From Minisyncoccota bacterium (GTDB lineage: Bacteria > Patescibacteriota > Microgenomatia > UBA1400 > PJMF01): DNA of 9,542 nt. Below, piece by piece: positions 6,835 through 9,542 of the stretch. The position numbers and the translations under genes were made by a program. The first letter of the stretch is position 1; each line of letters opens with the position of its first letter. The DNA is taken from contig WJLO01000053.1 of NCBI GenBank assembly GCA_014728425.1, positions 1 to 9,542 of the forward strand, given 5' to 3'. A model generated the notes under the pieces. The model saw only the letters and a program-made list of their open reading frames with translations, had not been told where the DNA came from and searched no databases.

Positions 6835-7281
6835 TTAAAACTGATTATCATCCGTCCATAGGCTAGTTGGTCTCGACAGGTCTGCTAAACCACGCGGATG
6901 AGTCCCTGATGACCACTCATGGGGATCAGTGCCAGAAATCTCCCTACGTCCATCAGGAGAAAGCCAATAAAGTGATGAGGCCATTATGACATCAATCAGC
7001 TGAGTGACAAACCAGGCTGCTTCCTTGGGCGATACCCCCAGAGCTTCTGCTATCTTTTTTGTTGCTGGACTATCTCTCTTAAATCTGCCCTGATTTCTTT
7101 GGTCAACCAAACTCTTGACCTCGTCTTGTATTGGCGGTGGTAAAAAAGCAGCGTGATGCGCCAGAATAATGTTTGCAAGACGACGATCTTTTGCCCATTT
7201 AAGCCAAAACTCCCTGGCTTCATCAACAAAATCAGGGCGGTCGGCATACAAATTAGCTAGTACCTCACTAGGATTTTTCAT
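6835..7281 (-). CDS. Unrecognised 148-residue soluble protein, Shine-Dalgarno-led and G+C-rich
   Basis: From the ATG at 7281 the product is 148 residues, MKNPSEVLANLYADRPDF onward. An upstream in-frame ATG at 7326 would add 15 residues, but it lies inside the predicted -35 box, whereas 7281 has GGAGG six bases before it. The protein is soluble and mostly helical to residue 107, with many Trp, Ala and Arg. TKKIAEALGVSPKEAAWFV (74-92) has the spacing of a helix-turn-helix and could bind DNA, but this is a weak clue. The last 40 residues (SPDGRREISGTDPHEW onward) look unstructured. There is no signal peptide, membrane span or catalytic signature. Hand counting gives 199 G+C in 420 bases (47%), against about 36% in sampled lines of murJ. 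Its own promoter is divergent from rpsT. Family unknown; late acquisition is possible. Confidence 0.72.
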   Translation of the reverse strand: MKNPSEVLANLYADRPDFVDEAREFWLKWAKDRRLANIILAHHAAFLPPPIQDEVKSLVDQRNQGRFKRDSPATKKIAEALGVSPKEAAWFVTQLIDVIMASSLYWLSPDGRREISGTDPHEWSSGTHPRGLADLSRPTSLWTDDNQF

Positions 7282-7287
7282 ACTCTC

Positions 7288-7292
7288 CCTCC
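7288..7292 (-). promoter_or_regulatory. Strong Shine-Dalgarno that fixes the start of the 148-residue gene
   Basis: GGAGG (7292-7288, extended by a further G) stands six bases before the ATG at 7281, an ideal spacing. It is the only strong Shine-Dalgarno found in the window. The transcription start predicted from the promoter upstream would fall at about 7291, inside this site, so the real start may lie a few bases further upstream. Confidence 0.7.
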
Positions 7293-7297
7293 ACTTT

Positions 7298-7326
7298 AGT
7301 GTAAGACCAGGACAGCAAATTGTCAA
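7298..7326 (-). promoter_or_regulatory. Predicted promoter of the 148-residue gene, sharing its -35 with rpsT
   Basis: A perfect TTGACA (7326-7321) is followed after 17 bases by TACACT (7303-7298) on the minus strand. The -35 bases are the complement of the rpsT -35 on the other strand. The -10 is the weaker element (4 of 6). Confidence 0.5.
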
Positions 7327-7348
7327 AACTGAGCTCCTCCTGTATAAT
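7320..7348 (+). promoter_or_regulatory. Predicted strong promoter of rpsT, placed for a leaderless mRNA
   Basis: TTGTCA (7320-7325) and a perfect TATAAT (7343-7348) are separated by exactly 17 bases. The -10 ends eight bases before the rpsT ATG, so the transcript should start at or within two bases of the start codon. This is the best sigma-70-type promoter in the window, as expected for a ribosomal protein gene. Confidence 0.65.
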
Positions 7349-7356
7349 AGCGCTCT

Positions 7357-7611
7357 ATGCCAATTCTAGCCAATGCTAAAAAAGCTTTACGAGCCAGTAA
7401 AAGAAAAGCCGCTTATAATCAGCGAATTAAATCTCGGACCAAGACCCAAATTGACCAAATGAAAGCTCAGCCAACTGAGCAAAATCTGGCTGCTGCTTAC
7501 CAAGCTATTGATAAATGCGTTAAGCGCAACATCTGGCATCAGAACAAAGCTGCTCGCCGCAAAAGTCAATTAGCCAAGTTGTTAAACTCTGGCAAAAAAA
7601 ATAAAAAATAA
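7357..7611 (+). CDS. rpsT: Small ribosomal subunit protein S20
   Basis: An 84-residue, very basic protein with the S20 signature: MPILANAKKALRASKRKAAYN at the start, giving a long Lys/Arg/Ala helix, and KAARRKSQLAKLL near the end (67-79). Length is typical (about 85-90). S20 binds 16S rRNA early in assembly, near the foot of the 30S subunit. The ATG at 7357 is the natural start because the conserved head begins there. No Shine-Dalgarno precedes it, and the promoter -10 ends eight bases upstream. It is divergent from the 148-residue gene and is followed after 162 bases by lepA. That gap is AT-rich and holds a second promoter, so the two genes are probably transcribed separately or by both routes. 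Confidence 0.95.
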   Translation: MPILANAKKALRASKRKAAYNQRIKSRTKTQIDQMKAQPTEQNLAAAYQAIDKCVKRNIWHQNKAARRKSQLAKLLNSGKKNKK

Positions 7612-7741
7612 AGCTTTGTTAAATTTAAAACTTCCAAAACTACTCAAATCAAGCTTCTTTTTAATCAACTTTGCTGTTAAGTGTTAACTCAATAAAGCAC
7701 TAGCAATAAATGACTAATTTAATAATTAAAGGTAATTAGGC

Positions 7742-7767
7742 TTGACCACTACATCTTGCTTTATAAT
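7742..7767 (+). promoter_or_regulatory. Predicted promoter of lepA, placed for a leaderless mRNA
   Basis: A perfect TATAAT (7762-7767) ends six bases before the lepA ATG. TTGACC (7742-7747) is a good -35 hexamer, but the spacing of 14 bases is shorter than normal, so it may not be the true partner. No Shine-Dalgarno is present between the -10 and the ATG. Confidence 0.45.
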
Positions 7768-7773
7768 ACCAGC

Positions 7774-9542
7774 ATGACTAAAACAGCAACCACTCAATCT
7801 ACAACCAATAAAATTCGTAATTTCTCTATTATTGCTCATATTGATCATGGCAAAACTACCTTGACTGATGCTTTTTTGCAGCTTACTCAAACTGTGACTC
7901 CGCAACAATTCCGCGAACGCATGTTGGATTCGAATCCAATTGAGCAAGAACGAGGCGTAACCATCAAATTAGCACCAGTACGAATGCAGTACCAAGGCTA
8001 TACTCTTAATTTGATTGATACTCCTGGCCATGTAGATTTTGGTTATGAAGTGAGTCGTTCACTAGCTGCTTGTGAAGGCGCGGTTTTACTAATTGATGCC
8101 ACTCAAGGCATTCAAGCCCAAACTTTAGCCAACTGGCATAAAGCTCAAGCCTTGGGATTAACTATTATTCCAGTATTAAACAAAATCGATCTTGCTAGTG
8201 CAGAAATAGAACAAACTTTGCTAGAGACTATGGAAACCTTTAATGTAAGCGAAGATGAAATCATTCTTGCATCTGCCAAAACTCAAGAAAATGTAGACAA
8301 AATTTTGCAAGCAGTGATCAATCAAGTCCCCCCACCCAAAACAACCCCAAAAGCAGCCTTACAAGCTCTGATTATTACCTCTGTTTTTGATGCTCACAAA
8401 GGCGCTATTGCCTATGTGCGAGTAATGCAAGGTGCTCTAAAAAACCAGTCTTTATACTTACTAGCCACCCAAACCAAGTTCAGCCCTAAAGAAATCGGTG
8501 TTTTTGCTCCAAATATGAAGCCTGTAAAAGAGTTACGAGCTGGCGAGGTGGGCTATTTAGCTACTGGTTTAAAAGACATTAAGTTTCTTAAGATTGGTGA
8601 CACCATCACTAGCAATCAGGCCAGAAACCAAGTTACAGCCTTGCCTGGTTTTAAAAATCCTCAGCCCATGGTTTTTATGGAGCTTTATCCCATTGATAAT
8701 CACGATTTTGCTGCCTTAAAAGATGCCATGGCTAAGCTCAAACTCAATGATGCTGCTTTAAAGTATCGAGCTACTCATTCTCCAGCTTTGGGCAATGGTT
8801 TGCGAGTAGGCTTTTTAGGCATTTTTCATGCTGAGGTAATTAGAGAAAGACTAGAGCGTGAGTTTAATTTAGAGCTAATTGCTACTGCCCCTGCTGTCAC
8901 CTACCAGGTTATTACCAAACAAAACAGTAAACTAGTCATCAATCATCCCAATGAAATGCCTGATCCTAGCGAGATTGCAGAGATTCAAGAACCTATTGCT
9001 AAGACTATGATCTTTTCCCCTAGTGAATATTTGGACAAAGTTATCAAGTTCTGCCGACAAAAACGAGGCCGCTTGCTTAACACCACCAACCTTGGTAACC
9101 GCATCAAACTAGACTATCAACTACCTTTAGCTGAGTTAATTACTGATTTTCATGATCAACTTAAATCTTTAAGTTCTGGCTTTGCTTCTTTGGAATATGA
9201 GCTTAGTGGCTATAAACCAGTTGATGCTGTTAAAGTTGACATCTTAATTAATAAAGAACTGATCCCTGCTTTAAGTTTTATGGCAGTAAGAGCTGAGGCA
9301 GAAACTAAAGGCCGAACTCTAGTAAAAAGACTCAAAAAAGTAGTGCCTAGACAGTTGTTTGAAATTCCTTTACAAGCTGCCATTGGAGGCAAGATTATTG
9401 CTCGGGAAACTTTGCGTGCTTATCGTAAAGATGTTACAGCCAAGCTTTATGGTGGAGATCGTACTCGCCGGATGAAATTACTTCAAAAACAAAGTAAAGG
9501 TAAGAAAAAAATGAAGCAAGTAGGTAAGGTTGAGTTAAATCA
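7774..9542 (+). CDS. lepA: Elongation factor 4 (LepA), C-terminus cut by window end
   Basis: 589 codons are open from ATG 7774 to the window end with no frameshift; E. coli LepA has 599 residues, and the visible end (GKKKMKQVGKVELN) matches the region about 15 residues before the usual stop. The G domain shows AHIDHGKT (21-28), ERGVTIK (59-65), DTPGHVDF (82-89), NKID (136-139) and SAK (167-169), giving a complete GTPase. Domain II follows (about 192-285), then the III/V region with LRVGFLGIFHAEVIRERLE (343-361). The EF4-specific C-terminal domain (about 485 onward) includes VKRLKKVVPRQLFEIPLQAA (517-536) and KDVTAKLYGGDRTRRMKLLQ (552-571). EF4 is a ribosome-binding translational GTPase tied to back-translocation and to 30S assembly. 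The bases before switch I read DSNPIEQERG where E. coli has DSMDLERERG. The start is set by the conserved NFSIIAHIDHG and by the adjacent -10. Confidence 0.96.
   Translation, partial: MTKTATTQSTTNKIRNFSIIAHIDHGKTTLTDAFLQLTQTVTPQQFRERMLDSNPIEQERGVTIKLAPVRMQYQGYTLNLIDTPGHVDFGYEVSRSLAACEGAVLLIDATQGIQAQTLANWHKAQALGLTIIPVLNKIDLASAEIEQTLLETMETFNVSEDEIILASAKTQENVDKILQAVINQVPPPKTTPKAALQALIITSVFDAHKGAIAYVRVMQGALKNQSLYLLATQTKFSPKEIGVFAPNMKPVKELRAGEVGYLATGLKDIKFLKIGDTITSNQARNQVTALPGFKNPQPMVFMELYPIDNHDFAALKDAMAKLKLNDAALKYRATHSPALGNGLRVGFLGIFHAEVIRERLEREFNLELIATAPAVTYQVITKQNSKLVINHPNEMPDPSEIAEIQEPIAKTMIFSPSEYLDKVIKFCRQKRGRLLNTTNLGNRIKLDYQLPLAELITDFHDQLKSLSSGFASLEYELSGYKPVDAVKVDILINKELIPALSFMAVRAEAETKGRTLVKRLKKVVPRQLFEIPLQAAIGGKIIARETLRAYRKDVTAKLYGGDRTRRMKLLQKQSKGKKKMKQVGKVELN

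Noticed and set aside
6896..6945. Hammerhead-ribozyme-like core (CTGATGA followed by a small hairpin) on the plus strand.
   Set aside because: The required GAAA after the stem is absent, and the bases are fully explained as coding sequence of the 148-residue gene.
7282..7326. Longer start (ATG 7326) for the 148-residue gene.
   Set aside because: That ATG overlaps the predicted -35 box and lacks a ribosome site, while ATG 7281 has an ideal Shine-Dalgarno.
7611..7662. Possible rpsT terminator: two AAGCTT copies able to pair, the second followed by a T run.
   Set aside because: The stem is only 6 AT-rich pairs with a 34-base loop, too weak to call a terminator.
7676..7688. GTTAA-GTG-TTAAC inverted repeat in the rpsT-lepA gap.
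   Set aside because: It is short, AT-rich, has a 3-base loop and no T run, so chance is likely in this composition.
7726..7947. Minus-strand open frame of 73 codons over the lepA promoter and start.
   Set aside because: It lies antisense to the strongly supported lepA G domain and has no recognisable protein features.

Overview
The window looks like a piece of a Candidate Phyla Radiation (Patescibacteria) genome, most plausibly of the Microgenomates group. This is inference from several things: low sampled G+C in most genes, tightly packed short genes, almost no Shine-Dalgarno sequences, a sparse envelope gene set (a MurJ-type flippase, PilN- and PilO-like proteins, Ser/Thr/Pro-rich FN3 surface protein) and the style of its ribosomal protein S20. 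TGA and TAG are both used as stops, so nothing suggests a recoded stop. No rRNA, tRNA, CRISPR array or insertion sequence is seen, and no gap between genes exceeds 300 bases.

Layout. At the left edge an unrecognised gene runs off the window on the minus strand (1-223). It is divergent from a membrane-anchored family 18 glycosidase-like gene (330-1610, +). That gene converges on a minus-strand block, read right to left: an unrecognised 148-residue protein (7281-6835), murJ (6786-5095), pilN-like (5026-4430), pilO-like (4427-3768), a small single-span membrane protein with a Pro/Ser/Thr tail (3764-3315), and a 519-residue FN3/Ig-like surface protein (3214-1655). On the right, on the plus strand, are rpsT (S20, 7357-7611) and lepA (EF4, from 7774, cut by the window end about 15 codons before its expected stop).

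Function. The minus-strand block is mainly envelope biology: lipid II export (MurJ), a type IV pilus-like inner-membrane assembly (PilN, PilO and a third bitopic protein), and a surface protein with Ig folds. pilN, pilO and the third gene are separated by only 2 and 3 bases, so they are almost certainly one transcript. The right end is translation machinery.

Regulation. Four genes (GH18, murJ, rpsT, lepA) have a -10-like hexamer ending only 6 to 8 bases before the start codon, which predicts leaderless mRNAs. The 148-residue gene is the exception: it has a strong Shine-Dalgarno, a higher G+C, and a promoter whose -35 box is the same bases, on the other strand, as that of rpsT.
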